The notes: generated from the letters alone by a model not told the origin. A stretch of DNA of 64,000 bases from Aeromicrobium erythreum (GCF_001509405.1 NZ_CP011502.1:2294001-2358000); one strand, 5' to 3'; positions 9,318 through 19,763 are shown, counted from the first letter of the stretch. Numbers and translations: made by a program.

Positions 9318-11195
9318 ATGGCAACGACCGTCACCCTTCCCGAGCTCGGCGAGAGCGTCACCGAGGGCACCGTCACCACCTGGCTGAAGAACGTCGGCGA
9401 CACCGTCGAGGTCGACGAGCCGCTGCTCGAGATCTCCACCGACAAGGTCGACACCGAGATCCCCTCCCCCGTCGCGGGCACCATCCTCGAGATCAAGGTC
9501 GAGGAGGACGAGACCGTCGAGGTCGGCGCCGACCTCGCCGTGATCGGCGACGCCGACGAGAGCCCGTCCGACGGCGGCGGCGAGGCCCCGGCCGAGCCGG
9601 AGGAGACCGAGGACGCCGACGTCGAGGAGGGCTCCTCCGACGAGGCGTCCGCCGAGCAGCCCGGTGAGGAGCCGGCGCGCGAGAGCGACGGCACCCCGGT
9701 CAACCAGCACGGCGAGGAGCCGCACCTGGAGACGCAGTCGACCGGCGAGGGCACCGAGGTCACGCTGCCCGAGCTCGGCGAGAGCGTCACCGAGGGCACC
9801 GTCACCACCTGGCTCAAGGCCGTCGGCGACACCGTCGAGGTCGACGAGCCGCTGCTCGAGATCTCCACCGACAAGGTCGACACCGAGATCCCCTCCCCCG
9901 TCGCGGGCACCATCCTCGAGATCAAGGTCGAGGAGGACGAGACCGTCGAGGTCGGCGCCGTGCTGGCCGTCGTCGGCGACCCGTCCGCCGCGGGCTCCTC
10001 CTCGGGCGGCTCGTCCGACGAGGCCCCGTCGCTCGACAGCGACCCCGCCGAGGACCCGGCGCAGGCCGAGAAGCTCGAGGAGGCCGCCGAGGCCGAGAAG
10101 AGCCAGCCCGAGAAGGCCGAGGAGGTCACGAAGGAGGAGTCGGCTCCCGCCCCGTCCGCCTCCGCCCCGACCGCCCAGCCCGAGAAGCAGGCGCACCCGG
10201 AGAACGAGGCGCGTCCCGAGCCGAAGCAGGAGGCCCCGCAGACGTCGGGCGCCTCGACGCAGAGCGGCGGCGACACCTACGTGACGCCGATCGTGCGCAA
10301 GCTCGCCAAGGAGCACGGGGTCGACCTCGCGGCCGTCACCGGCAGCGGCGTCGGCGGTCGCATCCGCAAGCAGGACGTCCTCGACGCAGCCAAGAAGGCC
10401 GAGGAGGCCGCAGCGCCCGCCCCGGCCGCGTCGGCGCCCTCCGCCCCCGCGCCGGCCGCGTCATCGGAGCCGTCGCCGCTGCGCGGCAAGACGGAGAAGC
10501 TCAGCCGGCTGCGCAAGGTCGTCGCGTCGCGACTCACCGAGTCGCTGCAGATCTCGGCCCAGCTCACGCAGGTGCACGAGGTCGACGTCACCGAGATCGC
10601 CCGACTGCGCACCAAGCACAAGGACGCGTTCCTCGAGCGTGAGGGCGTCAAGCTGACGTTCCTGCCGTTCTTCGCGAAGGCGGCCGTCGAGGCGCTCAAG
10701 CAGTACCCGACGCTCAACGCGGCGCTCGACCTCGAGGCCGGCACGGTCACGTACCCGGCCGGCGAGCACCTCGGCATCGCCGTCGACACCGAGCGCGGTC
10801 TGCTCGTGCCCACGATCAAGGACGCCGGCGACCTCTCGATCGCCGGGCTGGCGCGCAAGATCGCCGACGCGGCCGAGCGCACCCGCACGAACAAGATCAA
10901 GCCCGACGAGCTGTCCGGTGGCACGTTCTCGATCACGAACCTCGGCAGCAACGGCGCGCTGTTCGACACGCCGATCATCAACCAGCCGCAGGTCGCGATC
11001 CTCGGTGTCGGTGCTGTCGTCAAGCGCCCGGTGGTCATCACCGACGCGCACGGCAGCGACAGCATCGCGGTGCGCAGCATGGCGTACCTGGCGCTCACCT
11101 ACGACCACCGCCTCATCGACGGTGCCGACGCCGGTCGGTTCCTGACGGCGGTCAAGGAGCGGCTGCAGAGCGGCTCCTTCGAGGGCGAGCTCTGA
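9318..11195 (+). CDS. sucB: 2-oxoglutarate dehydrogenase E2, dihydrolipoamide succinyltransferase, two lipoyl domains
   Basis: E2 core of a 2-oxoacid dehydrogenase, 625 aa. Domains in order: lipoyl domain 1 (about 1-78, lipoyl Lys43), an acidic linker, lipoyl domain 2 (about 143-220, Lys186), a long Ala/Pro/Glu linker, the peripheral-subunit-binding domain (about 318-355), and the acetyltransferase core ending with DHRLIDGAD (His597, Asp601). This is the DlaT/SucB arrangement of actinobacteria, where the enzyme may serve both pyruvate and 2-oxoglutarate complexes. The two lipoyl domains are nearly identical in DNA. It follows lpdA and sits upstream of lipB/lipA, which make its cofactor. Confidence 0.93.
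   Translation: MATTVTLPELGESVTEGTVTTWLKNVGDTVEVDEPLLEISTDKVDTEIPSPVAGTILEIKVEEDETVEVGADLAVIGDADESPSDGGGEAPAEPEETEDADVEEGSSDEASAEQPGEEPARESDGTPVNQHGEEPHLETQSTGEGTEVTLPELGESVTEGTVTTWLKAVGDTVEVDEPLLEISTDKVDTEIPSPVAGTILEIKVEEDETVEVGAVLAVVGDPSAAGSSSGGSSDEAPSLDSDPAEDPAQAEKLEEAAEAEKSQPEKAEEVTKEESAPAPSASAPTAQPEKQAHPENEARPEPKQEAPQTSGASTQSGGDTYVTPIVRKLAKEHGVDLAAVTGSGVGGRIRKQDVLDAAKKAEEAAAPAPAASAPSAPAPAASSEPSPLRGKTEKLSRLRKVVASRLTESLQISAQLTQVHEVDVTEIARLRTKHKDAFLEREGVKLTFLPFFAKAAVEALKQYPTLNAALDLEAGTVTYPAGEHLGIAVDTERGLLVPTIKDAGDLSIAGLARKIADAAERTRTNKIKPDELSGGTFSITNLGSNGALFDTPIINQPQVAILGVGAVVKRPVVITDAHGSDSIAVRSMAYLALTYDHRLIDGADAGRFLTAVKERLQSGSFEGEL
9339..9960 (+). repeat. 193-bp direct repeat encoding the two lipoyl domains
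   Basis: Bases 9339-9531 and 9768-9960 match over 193 positions with only three mismatches (in the codons for Leu-Lys-Asn versus Leu-Lys-Ala). The offset is 429 bases, or 143 codons, so reading frame is kept. Synonymous positions are conserved too, pointing to recent duplication or ongoing gene conversion. Confidence 0.95.
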
Positions 11196-11202
11196 CCCGC
11201 TG

Positions 11203-12093
11203 ATGCACGTCGTCGTCGGCGGCGCGTCCGGCTTCCTGGGCTCGGCCCTGGTCTCGCACCTGCGGGACCAGGGCCACCAGGTGACGCGTCTGGTGCGCTC
11301 GGGGACCCCAGGTCCTGACGCCTCCTTGTGGGATCCCGCCGCCGGCCGGATCGACCAGGTGCTGATCGACCGCGCCGACGCCGTCGTCAACCTCTCGGGC
11401 GCGACGATCGCCCGGTGGCCCCGGACGAAGAGCTACAAGAAGCAGCTGTGGTCGTCGCGGGTCGACTCGACCACCACCATCGCGCGCGCGGTGGCGGCGT
11501 CGAGCTCCCCGACCGTGCTGCTGTCGGGCTCGGCCATGGGCATCTACGGTGCCGACCGCGGCCAGGACCGGCTCACCGAGTCGGCCGGTCGCGGCGACGG
11601 GTTCCTCGCCGACCTCTGCGTCGCGTGGGAGGGTGCCACGGTCGAGGCCGAGCAGGCCGGCCAGCGCGTGGTGCACCTGCGCACCGGACTCCCCCTCGAC
11701 GACGAGGGCGGGCTCCTGGGTCCGATGCTGCTGCCGTTCAAGCTCGGGCTCGGTCCGCGCCTGGGCAACGGTCGCCAGCGCATGTCGGTGATGTCGCGCC
11801 GCGACTGGGTGCGCGCCGTGGCCTTCCTGCTCGAGCGCGAGAGCATCAGCGGCCCGGTCAACCTGTCGCTGCCGGAGGCGCCGACGAACGCCGAGTTCAC
11901 GAACACGCTCGGCGACGTGCTGGGCCGCCCGACCGTGCTCGTCGCGCCGGCTCCCGTGCTGCGCGTGGCGCTGGGGGCGCTCTCGGACGACCTGCTCGGC
12001 TCGCTGCGCATGGTGCCGCGGGTGCTGCTCGACAACGGGTTCGTCTTCGAGGACGCCGACCTCGCGTCGGCCCTCCGCTCGGCCCTCGCCTGA
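11203..12093 (+). CDS. TIGR01777 family NAD-dependent epimerase/SDR oxidoreductase
   Basis: Extended SDR protein of 296 aa with the N-terminal nucleotide-binding motif GGASGFLGSAL (residues 6-16). The TIGR01777 hallmarks are visible: NLSGATIARWP, a SGSAMGIYG catalytic-region segment, and a C-terminal domain with LSLPEAPTN and VPRVLLDNGF. The catalytic role is unknown. It is seven bases after sucB, and the same order is found in mycobacteria, so it belongs to the lipoyl operon. It converges on the next gene with three bases between stops. Confidence 0.88.
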   Translation: MHVVVGGASGFLGSALVSHLRDQGHQVTRLVRSGTPGPDASLWDPAAGRIDQVLIDRADAVVNLSGATIARWPRTKSYKKQLWSSRVDSTTTIARAVAASSSPTVLLSGSAMGIYGADRGQDRLTESAGRGDGFLADLCVAWEGATVEAEQAGQRVVHLRTGLPLDDEGGLLGPMLLPFKLGLGPRLGNGRQRMSVMSRRDWVRAVAFLLERESISGPVNLSLPEAPTNAEFTNTLGDVLGRPTVLVAPAPVLRVALGALSDDLLGSLRMVPRVLLDNGFVFEDADLASALRSALA

Positions 12094-12096
12094 CGC

Positions 12097-12522
12097 TCAC
12101 CGGGTCGCGCCGATGCGCCACCCGTCGGCCGTCCAGGTGAGCAGGACCCTGCGTCGGGTCGGCTGGTCGCTGGGGAGCCGGTACGCCTGCTGCGGGCCCA
12201 CGGCACGGGTGGGCCCGAGCCGGTCGACGACGTCGAGCACCACCCGCCGGCCGGACCGCGCGACCACGTGGCACGACGTCCGCTGCTGCGCCATGCCCTC
12301 GAGCCGCAGCCCCCGGTCGGACCAGCCGCGCAGGACGCTCGCGTCGGCCTCGCGCAGCGTGGGCGTGGCGTAGACGTCGCGGAGCGGCTCCGGGTCGCCG
12401 CTCACGAACGCCTCCGCCCGCAGCGCGTCGAGACGGCCCAGCTCGAGGCAGGCAAGGTCGGCGTCGCCCGTGCCGAGCAGCGTGCTGCACCACGTCACGA
12501 GCGCCGCCAGCCAGCTGGTCAT
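12097..12522 (-). CDS. hypothetical protein
   Basis: Protein of 141 aa with an N-terminal moderately hydrophobic stretch (about 3-17) and one Cys at residue 12, followed by an alpha+beta region ending in [15 protein letters not shown]. The overall length and C-terminal beta pattern recall NTF2-like/SnoaL-type folds, but I cannot assign a family. The ATG follows gAGGCT by six bases, a near-consensus leaderless -10. It lies antisense between the TIGR01777 gene and lipB, and its start is about 70 bases from lipB's divergent start. Confidence 0.6.
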   Translation of the reverse strand: MTSWLAALVTWCSTLLGTGDADLACLELGRLDALRAEAFVSGDPEPLRDVYATPTLREADASVLRGWSDRGLRLEGMAQQRTSCHVVARSGRRVVLDVVDRLGPTRAVGPQQAYRLPSDQPTRRRVLLTWTADGWRIGATR

Positions 12523-12589
12523 GACGTCAGCCTCGACGCCCGTCCCGCTCGCGTCGAGCGGCCGTCCACACCGGGGCTACGGTAGGAGC

Positions 12590-13315
12590 GTGAGCCTGCA
12601 GATCATCGACGACTGGTACGGCGACCGCGCCCTCGACTACGAGGCGGCCTGGGAGCTGCAGCGCGAGCTGCACGCGCAGCGCGTGACCGACGAGATCGAC
12701 GACACCGCGCTCCTGCTCGAGCACCCGCCCGTCTACACGGCCGGCAAGCGCACCGAGCCGCACGAGCGTCCGTTCGACGGCACCCCCGTCGTCGACGTCG
12801 ACCGCGGCGGCAAGATCACGTTCCACGGCCCGGGCCAGCTGGTCGGCTACCCGATCACGCGCCTGCCCTCCCACGTGCTCGTCGTCGACTACGTGCGGCG
12901 GGTCGAGGAGGCGCTGATCCGCGCCGTCGCCGACCTCGGGGTCGCGTCCGGCCGGGTGCCGGGACGCTCCGGCGTGTGGGTGGCGGCCGACCAGCGCGGC
13001 CCGGAGCGCAAGATCGCCGCGATCGGCATCCGCGTGACCCGCGGGGTGACGATGCACGGCTTTTCGCTCAACGCCGACGTCGACCTCGCCTGGTACGACC
13101 GGTTCGTGCCTTGCGGCATCGCCGACGCAGGCGTGACGACGCTGACCGCTGAGCTGGGACGCCGGGTGCGCGTGCCTGAGGCGGCCGACGCCGTGCGTCC
13201 GCACCTCGTCGACCTGCTGGGCTGGGAGCCGTACACGTCGTCACCGGACCTCGTGCACGACGACGCGCACCCCCAGGTGCCCGTGCTCGGGCTCCCGGGG
13301 GCTGCGACGTCCTGA
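12590..13315 (+). CDS. lipB: octanoyl-[acyl carrier protein]:protein N-octanoyltransferase
   Basis: LipB moves octanoyl groups from acyl carrier protein to lipoyl domains, the first step of de novo lipoylation. The 241-aa protein has [13 protein letters not shown], the catalytic-lysine region [16 protein letters not shown], and the catalytic cysteine in VPCGI. The GTG at 12590 follows TACGGT (12578-12583) by six bases; the apparent aggag is too close to act as a ribosome site, so the mRNA is probably leaderless. It supplies substrate for LipA, encoded about 5 kb downstream. Confidence 0.93.
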   Translation: MSLQIIDDWYGDRALDYEAAWELQRELHAQRVTDEIDDTALLLEHPPVYTAGKRTEPHERPFDGTPVVDVDRGGKITFHGPGQLVGYPITRLPSHVLVVDYVRRVEEALIRAVADLGVASGRVPGRSGVWVAADQRGPERKIAAIGIRVTRGVTMHGFSLNADVDLAWYDRFVPCGIADAGVTTLTAELGRRVRVPEAADAVRPHLVDLLGWEPYTSSPDLVHDDAHPQVPVLGLPGAATS

Positions 13316-13356
13316 CGTCGGCCTGACCCAGCGCTGACGTGGCGCTGACGTGGCGT

Positions 13357-14565
13357 CTACTCGGCCAGCGAGAGCGCCTCGCGATAGCCGATCTTGTCGC
13401 CGGTGCGCAGCAGGGTCCGCTCGAACACGCGCGCTCCGACCCTCACGAGCAGCACCGACGCGAGCAGCGTGCCGCCGAGGGCGACCGCGACCTGCCAGGC
13501 GGGCACGGACCCTTCCACGAGCCGCGCCGGCATCATCATCGACGAGACCACCGGGATCATCGACACGACCGTCTTGATGCTCTCCCCGCCCAGGATCGCG
13601 AGGAAGTACGGCACGAGCAGCAGCATCTGCGCGGGCATCGTCGTCGACTGCAGGTCCTGCGTGCGCGACGCGAGCGACCCGGCCACCGACCAGAGGCTGG
13701 CGAGGGCGACGAAGCCGACGAGGAAGAACAGGACGTACCAGAGCATCGGCAGGCCGACGACGTCGAGCGCGCCGCTCTGGCCGGTGAGCAGCAGCCCCAC
13801 GACACCGGCTGCGGCGTAGCTGACGATCTGCAGCACGGCCAGCGCCGTGTTGCCCACGACCTTGCCCCACAGCAGCTGACGGATCGGGACGGCGGCGGCG
13901 AGGATCTCGACGACCCGGCTCTCCTTCTCCTGCGTCACGCTGCTCGCGATGCCCATGCCGAGCACGATCGCGGTCAGGTAGAAGAGCAGGACGAACACGA
14001 ACGACGTCGCCTGGCGCAGCCCGCCGTCGTCGGCCCCGCGATCGAGCAGCCGCTCCGACGTGGTCGTGCCGGCGTCGAGCGCGGACAGGTCGACGTCCTG
14101 AGCGGCGGCGTTCTGCTGCAGCGCCGTCGCGCGCACCGCTGCGGTGACGGACTGCTGCACGGTCGCGTCGACGTCGCGCTCCCCCACGAGCTCGTAGCCG
14201 TCGTCGGTCGCGAGCAGGGCGGCGTCGGCGTCGCCGTCCTTCACGGCCCGCTCCGCCGCGGCGGTGTCGGCGACGCTCTTCGGGCGGATGGTCAGCGTGT
14301 CGTCGCCGGCGAGCTGGTCGGCGGCCTTGACCACCGCGGCGGCCGCCGGCTCGACGACGGCGACCGTCTGCGTCGTGTCGCGGTTCTGGAACCAGTGGAC
14401 GCCGACGATCGTGGCGACGATGCCGACGATCGTGACGAGCAGGCCGATGCGGAACGACTTCGTCCGCACCTGCACGTCGATCTCACGCCGCGCGACGACC
14501 TTCCACGCGTCACGCGGCGCGCGGGTGCCGCTGCTCTGGTCGGGGTGCGGGGTGTGGGTGCTCAT
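13357..14565 (-). CDS. ABC-2 type exporter permease (NatB-like)
   Basis: Permease of 402 aa with the ABC-2 layout seen in NatB/YhaP-type sodium or drug exporters: a cytoplasmic N-terminus, one transmembrane segment at about residues 37-58, a large extracytoplasmic domain (60-210), then about five transmembrane segments with an amphipathic SSVTQEKESRVVEIL coupling stretch. The ATG at 14565 overlaps the ATPase stop in an ATGA arrangement; an upstream in-frame extension runs inside the ATPase gene and is rejected. The substrate is not evident. Confidence 0.87.
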   Translation of the reverse strand: MSTHTPHPDQSSGTRAPRDAWKVVARREIDVQVRTKSFRIGLLVTIVGIVATIVGVHWFQNRDTTQTVAVVEPAAAAVVKAADQLAGDDTLTIRPKSVADTAAAERAVKDGDADAALLATDDGYELVGERDVDATVQQSVTAAVRATALQQNAAAQDVDLSALDAGTTTSERLLDRGADDGGLRQATSFVFVLLFYLTAIVLGMGIASSVTQEKESRVVEILAAAVPIRQLLWGKVVGNTALAVLQIVSYAAAGVVGLLLTGQSGALDVVGLPMLWYVLFFLVGFVALASLWSVAGSLASRTQDLQSTTMPAQMLLLVPYFLAILGGESIKTVVSMIPVVSSMMMPARLVEGSVPAWQVAVALGGTLLASVLLVRVGARVFERTLLRTGDKIGYREALSLAE

Positions 14566-15440
14566 CGGACGGACTCCCGGAAGATGTCGGACAGGGGCTG
14601 GTGCATGCGGGCGACCTCGACGACCGGACCGCGTTCGAAGGCGGCACGCGTCAGCTCGGCGGGCTTGAGTCCGTCCAGCTCCACGAGCGCCTCCTCGCCA
14701 TCGACGTCGAGGGTGCGCACGCCACGCAGGTCGCGCAGCCACGCGGCGTCGGCGCCGTCCATGACCACCCGGTAGCGGACAGCGCCGCGGTCGCGGAGCT
14801 CGTCGACGGGTCCGGCGGCCACGACGCGGCCGCCGGCGAGGATGACGAGGTCGTCGCAGAGCCGCTCGACGAGGTCGAGCTGGTGGCTGGAGAACAGCAG
14901 CGGCAGGTCGGCGGCCTCCTGCTGCAGCAGGTCGACCATCGAGTCGACGGCGAGCGGGTCGAGGCCGGAGAACGGCTCGTCGAGCACCAGCGCGGTCGGG
15001 CGGTGAACGAGCGACGCGGCGATCTGGACGCGCTGCTGGTTGCCGAGCGAGAGCGTGTCGAGCAGGTCGCTGCCGCGGTCGGTGAGGTCGAAGTGCTCGA
15101 GGAGCTCGTCGACGCGCGAGCGCGCGTCGCGGGGGTCGAGCCCGTGCAGGCGAGCGAAGTAGACGAGCTGGTCGACGAGGTTCATGCGCGGGTAGAGCCC
15201 GCGCTCCTCCGGCATGTAGCCGAAGGAGCGGCGCACGTCGGCGGTGATCGGCTCGCCCTTCCAGCGCACCTCGCCCGCGCTGGCACTGAGCACCCCCATG
15301 ATCATGCGCATGGTGGTGGTCTTGCCCGCGCCGTTCGCGCCCACGAAACCCGTGGTGCGCCCCGGCCGGACCTCGAAGGACACGTCGTCGACGACCGTGA
15401 CGTCCCCGTAGCGTCTGCTGAGCTTCTCGACGGTGATCAT
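14562..15440 (-). CDS. ABC transporter ATP-binding protein
   Basis: ATPase of 292 aa. Walker A is GANGAGKTT at about residues 34-42, the signature loop reads LSLGNQQRVQ, Walker B is ALVLDEPFSGLD, and the H-loop is in SSHQLD. The C-terminal 70 residues form the DUF4162-type extension common in drug- and sodium-export ATPases. TAGCGT (15447-15452) is six bases before the ATG, so the transcript is likely leaderless. Coupled to the permease by a four-base overlap. Confidence 0.93.
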   Translation of the reverse strand: MITVEKLSRRYGDVTVVDDVSFEVRPGRTTGFVGANGAGKTTTMRMIMGVLSASAGEVRWKGEPITADVRRSFGYMPEERGLYPRMNLVDQLVYFARLHGLDPRDARSRVDELLEHFDLTDRGSDLLDTLSLGNQQRVQIAASLVHRPTALVLDEPFSGLDPLAVDSMVDLLQQEAADLPLLFSSHQLDLVERLCDDLVILAGGRVVAAGPVDELRDRGAVRYRVVMDGADAAWLRDLRGVRTLDVDGEEALVELDGLKPAELTRAAFERGPVVEVARMHQPLSDIFRESVR

Positions 15441-15532
15441 GCGTCCACGCTAGGGATCCGTCCAGGTTCGCCGCATCGGCCGCGCGGCCACCATCGCCTC
15501 CCCCGTTCGGCTAGGTCGAGCCCACCCCACCC

Positions 15533-15930
15533 AGCACCGCTGGTCGAGTAACCCCCACCGCTGGTCGAGTAGCGGACCCGGCGAGCGCCAGCGAGCCCGG
15601 GGCCGCGTATCGAGACCACTCGGCGCGGACCAGCGCCGAGCGCCCACCCAGCACCGCTGGTCGAGTAGCGGACCCGGCGAGCGCCAGCGAGCTCGAGGCC
15701 GCGTATCGAGACCACTCGGCGCGGATCAGCGTCGAGCGAGCACCCCCACCGCTGGTCGAGTAGCCGATGCACGCGAGGAACGAGCATCCGCATCGGCGCA
15801 TCGAGACCACTCAGGGCGGATCAGCGTCGAGCAAGCACCCCACCGCTGGTCGAGTAGCGGCCGCGGCGAGCGCCAGCGAGCTCGAGGCCGCGTATCGAGA
15901 CCACTCGGCGCGGATCAGCGCAGAGCGGGC
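15533..15930. repeat. cluster of REP-like extragenic repeats
   Basis: Four near-complete copies of an 85-90 base unit start at 15556, 15652, 15747 and 15841, with a partial copy at about 15533. Each begins caccgctggtcgagtag and ends near tatcgagaccactc; the ends are imperfect inverted repeats of each other (ggtcgagta against the complement of tatcgagacc). The third unit has a different centre, so the ends are better conserved than the middle. Open frames across this cluster are artefacts of the repeat. Confidence 0.9.
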
Positions 15931-15949
15931 ACACACCTGAGCCTGACCG

Positions 15950-16060
15950 CTGCCGAGGTCTCGATACAGCGGGACGCCTTCGGCGTGCACCACTCGCTCC
16001 GTCGCGGCTACGCCCATGGTGCGACGGCTCCATCGCCCTCACGGCTCCCTCGCTGCGCTC
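15950..16060. repeat. inverted partial REP-like unit
   Basis: Starting with gaggtctcgataca, this stretch carries the repeat end in the opposite orientation to the preceding cluster, followed by a related but different Ser/Leu-codon-like filler with short inverted repeats. With the cluster it fills the 629-base gap between the ABC ATPase and the response regulator; I see no gene there. Confidence 0.6.
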
Positions 16061-16068
16061 GGTCGGGT

Positions 16069-16725
16069 TCAGTCATCCATCAGGCCGGACTCGAACGCGA
16101 CGATCACCGCCTGCACGCGGTCGCGGGCGCCGAGCTTGGTGAGGATGCGCGAGACGTGCGACTTCACGGTCGCGCTGCTCACGTACATCTCGGCGGCGAT
16201 CTCGGCGTTGCTGAGCCCGCGAGCGAGGGCGCGGAGCACGTCGCGCTCGCGGTCGGTCAGGTCGTCGAGGACGGTCGCGTCGTGGCGGGCGCGGCCGGTG
16301 GAGCGGGCGATGACGCGACGCGTGACCTCGGGCGCAAGCAGCCCGTGACCCTGCGCGGCGAGGCCGATGGCGCTCACGAGGTCCTCGGGCGGGCAGTTCT
16401 TGAGCAGGAACCCGCTGGCGCCGGCCTGCAGCGCCGCGAACAGGTACTCGTCGTCGTCGAACGTCGTGAGGATGAGCACGCGTGTGTCGGGGTGCTCGGC
16501 GACGATGCGCTCCGTGGCGGCGATGCCGTCGGTGCCGGGCATCTGCACGTCCATCAGCACGACGTCGGGCGACAGCGCCGCGACCTGGCGCTGCGCCTCG
16601 TCGCCGTCGCGCGCCTCGCCGACGACCTCGATGTGGTCCTCGATCTCCAGGATCATCGAGAACCCGGCGCGGATCAGCTCCTGGTCGTCGACGAGCAGCA
16701 CGCGGATGGGGGTCGGGTCGCTCAT
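16069..16725 (-). CDS. NarL/LuxR family response regulator
   Basis: Response regulator of 218 aa: receiver domain (about 7-125) with phospho-acceptor Asp59 (VVLMDVQMP) and a C-terminal LuxR helix-turn-helix (about 150-215; [21 protein letters not shown] and KSHVSRIL). I chose the ATG at 16725, which begins the conserved IRVLLVDDQ strand and overlaps the kinase stop by four bases; the longer upstream frame is antisense/out of frame noise within the kinase. Targets are unknown; the adjacent ABC exporter, beyond the repeat cluster, is a natural candidate. Confidence 0.92.
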   Translation of the reverse strand: MSDPTPIRVLLVDDQELIRAGFSMILEIEDHIEVVGEARDGDEAQRQVAALSPDVVLMDVQMPGTDGIAATERIVAEHPDTRVLILTTFDDDEYLFAALQAGASGFLLKNCPPEDLVSAIGLAAQGHGLLAPEVTRRVIARSTGRARHDATVLDDLTDRERDVLRALARGLSNAEIAAEMYVSSATVKSHVSRILTKLGARDRVQAVIVAFESGLMDD

Positions 16726-17993
16726 GCGTCCTCCCGGTCGACGGGGATGCGTACCCGCACGCGGAAGCCGCCCGCGGGTCGGGGGCCGATGTCGGCGAGG
16801 CCGCCGTGCATGGCGACGCGCTCGCGGATGCCGTCGAGCCCGAACCCGCCGCCGTCCTCGCGGGGCGTGGAGCGGGTGGGGCCGTCGTCGAGCACCTCGA
16901 CCTCGACCGCGGCGCGCTCCCCCGGCTCGCTGAGGTGGCGCAGGGTCACCCGCGCCGACGTCGCCGCGGAGTGGCGTCGCACGTTGCTGAGCGCCTCCTG
17001 CGCGACCCGGTAGAGCGACAGCCCGACCGTGTCCGGCACGGGGAACGTCTCCCCCACGCAGTGCACCTCGACGGACGGGCGGTCGGTGGTCACGGCGAGC
17101 TGGCGGACGTCGTCGAGGCCTGGCTGGGGGCCGCGGTCCGACGGCGCGGCGTCGTCGTCGGAGCGCAGCAGCCCGACGATCTGGTGCATCTGGGCGACGG
17201 CCTGGCGCGACGACGTCTCGATCGCCCCGAGCGCCTCGCGGGCGCGCTCGGGCCGGGCCTCGAGCAGGCGGCTGGCGCCGGCGGCCTGCACGCCGATGCC
17301 GCTGACGTGGTGCGCGACGACGTCGTGCAGGTCGCGTGCGATCCGGACCCGCTCGGCCTGCACGGCCTGCCGCTGCTCGACGTCCTGCACGGCGCGCTCG
17401 CGCTCGCGCTGGTCCTCCACGAGCGCGCTGCGTCGGGCGCTGAGGTAGGCGGCCTGCCCCCAGGCGATGGCTCCGAAGAAGTACATGACGTTCAGCGCGA
17501 CGCTGTAGACGATGAGCGCGACCTTGGGTGGCAGCAGACCGGTCTGTTCGCCGAGCGGCGGCATGAGGTCGCGACCGAACGACCACAGCAGCCAGCCGAA
17601 CATGCCGACGAGCACCACCAGGGTGACGACCATCAGCGACCTCGGCCGCCGCGACCACGCCCACGCGGCGTAGAGCGCGGCGAAGAGCACCATCTGGATG
17701 GTGAAGACGGCGCCCAGCTCGAGCAGCCGCTCGCCGACGACGATGAAGACGGCCGAGACCACCACGAGGACGGTCAGCGGGTACTGCCGACGCCAGCACA
17801 GGGCGAGGCCGCCGAGGCCGAACCACAGGTACGCCTCGACGCCCTTCCAGCCCGTCGACACGCCCGACGCGCTGGCGTAGACCTGCACCGACGCGACGCT
17901 CACGAGGGCCGCGACGACCCCCAGGACGACGTCGGTCGCCAGCTGGGCGCGCGTGGGTCGCGGTCGGGTCCAGGAGCGGTCGAGGATGCTCAC
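16722..17993 (-). CDS. sensor histidine kinase (HisKA_3 type)
   Basis: Membrane histidine kinase of 423 aa. About six hydrophobic segments occupy residues 20-180; the phospho-accepting His223 sits in [13 protein letters not shown], and the HATPase_c domain carries the N-box [13 protein letters not shown] and a [12 protein letters not shown]-box. No periplasmic sensing domain is visible, as in other DesK/LiaS-like kinases that sense through the membrane. GTG start, six bases after TAGGGT (18000-18005), so leaderless. Forms an operon with the response regulator. Confidence 0.92.
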   Translation of the reverse strand: MSILDRSWTRPRPTRAQLATDVVLGVVAALVSVASVQVYASASGVSTGWKGVEAYLWFGLGGLALCWRRQYPLTVLVVVSAVFIVVGERLLELGAVFTIQMVLFAALYAAWAWSRRPRSLMVVTLVVLVGMFGWLLWSFGRDLMPPLGEQTGLLPPKVALIVYSVALNVMYFFGAIAWGQAAYLSARRSALVEDQRERERAVQDVEQRQAVQAERVRIARDLHDVVAHHVSGIGVQAAGASRLLEARPERAREALGAIETSSRQAVAQMHQIVGLLRSDDDAAPSDRGPQPGLDDVRQLAVTTDRPSVEVHCVGETFPVPDTVGLSLYRVAQEALSNVRRHSAATSARVTLRHLSEPGERAAVEVEVLDDGPTRSTPREDGGGFGLDGIRERVAMHGGLADIGPRPAGGFRVRVRIPVDREDA

Positions 17994-18071
17994 GCCTCGA
18001 CCCTAGCGAGGCTACGCCCCGGTAGGCGTGCGCCCGTGGCGACGCTGGGACGGCGGCGTACGCTGGACGGC

Positions 18072-19037
18072 GTGACGATCGCACCGGACGGCCGCAAGAT
18101 GCTTCGACTCGAGGTCCGCAACAGCCAGACCCCGATCGAGAAGAAGCCCGAGTGGATCAAGACCCGCGCGAAGATGGGTCCTGAGTACAACGAGCTGATG
18201 AAGCTGGTGAAGGGCGAGGGTCTGCACACGGTCTGCCAGGAGGCCGGCTGCCCCAACATCTTCGAGTGCTGGGAGGACCGCGAGGCCACCTTCCTCATCG
18301 GCGGCGAGCAGTGCACGCGACGTTGCGACTTCTGCCAGATCGACACCGGCAAGCCCGCCCCGCTCGACCGCGACGAGCCGCGCCGCGTGGCCGAGAGCGT
18401 GCAGAAGATGGAGCTGCGCTACTCGACGATCACGGGCGTCGCCCGCGACGACCTGCCCGACGGTGGCGCGTGGCTGTACGCCGAGACGGTCCGCAAGATC
18501 CACGAGCTGAACCCGGGCACCGGCGTCGAGAACCTCATCCCCGACTTCAACGGCAAGCCCGACCTGCTCGAGGAGGTCTTCAGCTCCCGGCCTGAGGTCC
18601 TCGCGCACAACGTCGAGACCGTGCCGCGCATCTTCAAGCGCATCCGTCCGGCGTTCACGTACGAGCGCTCGCTCGACGTCATCATGCAGGCGCGCGACTA
18701 CGGCCTGGTCACCAAGAGCAACCTCATCCTCGGCATGGGCGAGACCCGCGAGGAGGTCTCGCAGGCGCTGCGCGACCTGCACGAGGCCGGCTGCGACCTC
18801 ATCACGATCACGCAGTACCTGCGCCCCTCCCCGCGCCACCACCCCGTCGAGCGCTGGGTGAAGCCCGAGGAGTTCGTCGAGCTCAAGGACGAGGCCGACG
18901 AGATCGGCTTCGCCGGCGTCATGTCGGGCCCGCTCGTGCGCTCGTCGTACCGCGCCGGACGCCTCTACCAGCAGGCCGTCGAGAGGCGTGAGTCCACGGG
19001 CGAGGTCGTCCTCCGCCACACGGACGGCGCCGCCTGA
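18072..19037 (+). CDS. lipA: lipoyl synthase
   Basis: Radical-SAM enzyme that inserts two sulfurs into the octanoyl chain on lipoyl domains. The 321-aa protein has the auxiliary cluster cysteines Cys55, Cys60 and Cys66, the radical-SAM CxxxCxxC at Cys81, Cys85 and Cys88, and the C-terminal RSSYRA serine that ligates the auxiliary cluster. The GTG at 18072 follows TACGCT (18059-18064) by seven bases; the long upstream in-frame extension is antisense to the kinase and rejected. Works after LipB and on SucB encoded upstream. Confidence 0.95.
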   Translation: MTIAPDGRKMLRLEVRNSQTPIEKKPEWIKTRAKMGPEYNELMKLVKGEGLHTVCQEAGCPNIFECWEDREATFLIGGEQCTRRCDFCQIDTGKPAPLDRDEPRRVAESVQKMELRYSTITGVARDDLPDGGAWLYAETVRKIHELNPGTGVENLIPDFNGKPDLLEEVFSSRPEVLAHNVETVPRIFKRIRPAFTYERSLDVIMQARDYGLVTKSNLILGMGETREEVSQALRDLHEAGCDLITITQYLRPSPRHHPVERWVKPEEFVELKDEADEIGFAGVMSGPLVRSSYRAGRLYQQAVERRESTGEVVLRHTDGAA

Positions 19038-19058
19038 GGCACCCGTAGGATGGGCGGC

Positions 19059-19763
19059 ATGTCCACCCCTGCCGCCCCGCCCGAGGGACGTCTGCGCCAG
19101 CTGCGCCAGGCGTACAAGATCACCAAGCAGTCCGACCGCAACGTCGGCCTGTTCATGCTGCTGGCCTTCGTGCTGGGCGCCGGCATCCCGGCCGTGCTGC
19201 TGCTGACGTTCATCGGCACCGGCGTGCTGGCGATCGTCCTCACCGTGATCATCTCGGTGCTGTTCGGCATCCTCGGCGCGCTGTTCGTGCTCGGACGTCG
19301 CGCGGAGAAGGCCGCCTACTCGCAGGTCGAGGGCCAGACGGGCGCCGCTGCAGGCGCGCTGCAGATGCTGCGTCGCGGCTACCACGTCAAGCAGGCGGCG
19401 GCGTTCAACAAGAACCAGGACGTCGTGCACCGCGTCGTCGGGCGTCCGGGCATCATCCTCGTCGGCGAGGGCAACTCCACCCGCGTGCGCAGCCTGATCG
19501 CGTCGGAGCGCAAGAAGCACGCGCGCATCGTCGGCGACGAGGTGCCGGTGCTCGAGGTCGTCGTCGGCCGCGGCGACGGCGAGGTGCCGCTGCCGAAGCT
19601 GATCAAGCACGTGCGCAAGCTGCCGAACGCGATCAAGCCGGCCGAGCAGACCGCGATCCTCAACAAGCTGAAGGCGCTCGACGCGATGCGCCCGGCCGCA
19701 CCCATGCCGCGTGGCCCGGTGCCGACGAGCATGAAGGGCGCCCGCCGCCAGATGCGGGGCTGA
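19059..19763 (+). CDS. DUF4191 family membrane protein
   Basis: Protein of 234 aa: a charged N-terminus, two transmembrane segments in the first third, and a soluble C-terminal domain with GRPGIILVGEG. DUF4191 is an actinobacterial family always found after lipA, and its function is unknown. Two ATGs are possible, 19050 and 19059; I prefer 19059 because it lies exactly seven bases after TAGGAT (19046-19051) and the earlier ATG overlaps that hexamer. Confidence 0.85.
   Translation: MSTPAAPPEGRLRQLRQAYKITKQSDRNVGLFMLLAFVLGAGIPAVLLLTFIGTGVLAIVLTVIISVLFGILGALFVLGRRAEKAAYSQVEGQTGAAAGALQMLRRGYHVKQAAAFNKNQDVVHRVVGRPGIILVGEGNSTRVRSLIASERKKHARIVGDEVPVLEVVVGRGDGEVPLPKLIKHVRKLPNAIKPAEQTAILNKLKALDAMRPAAPMPRGPVPTSMKGARRQMRG

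Noticed and set aside
15437-16042. Several 65-118 codon minus-strand frames with repeated YSTSG and LLDQRW text
   Set aside because: They are translations of the REP-like repeats in shifting frames, with no ribosome sites.
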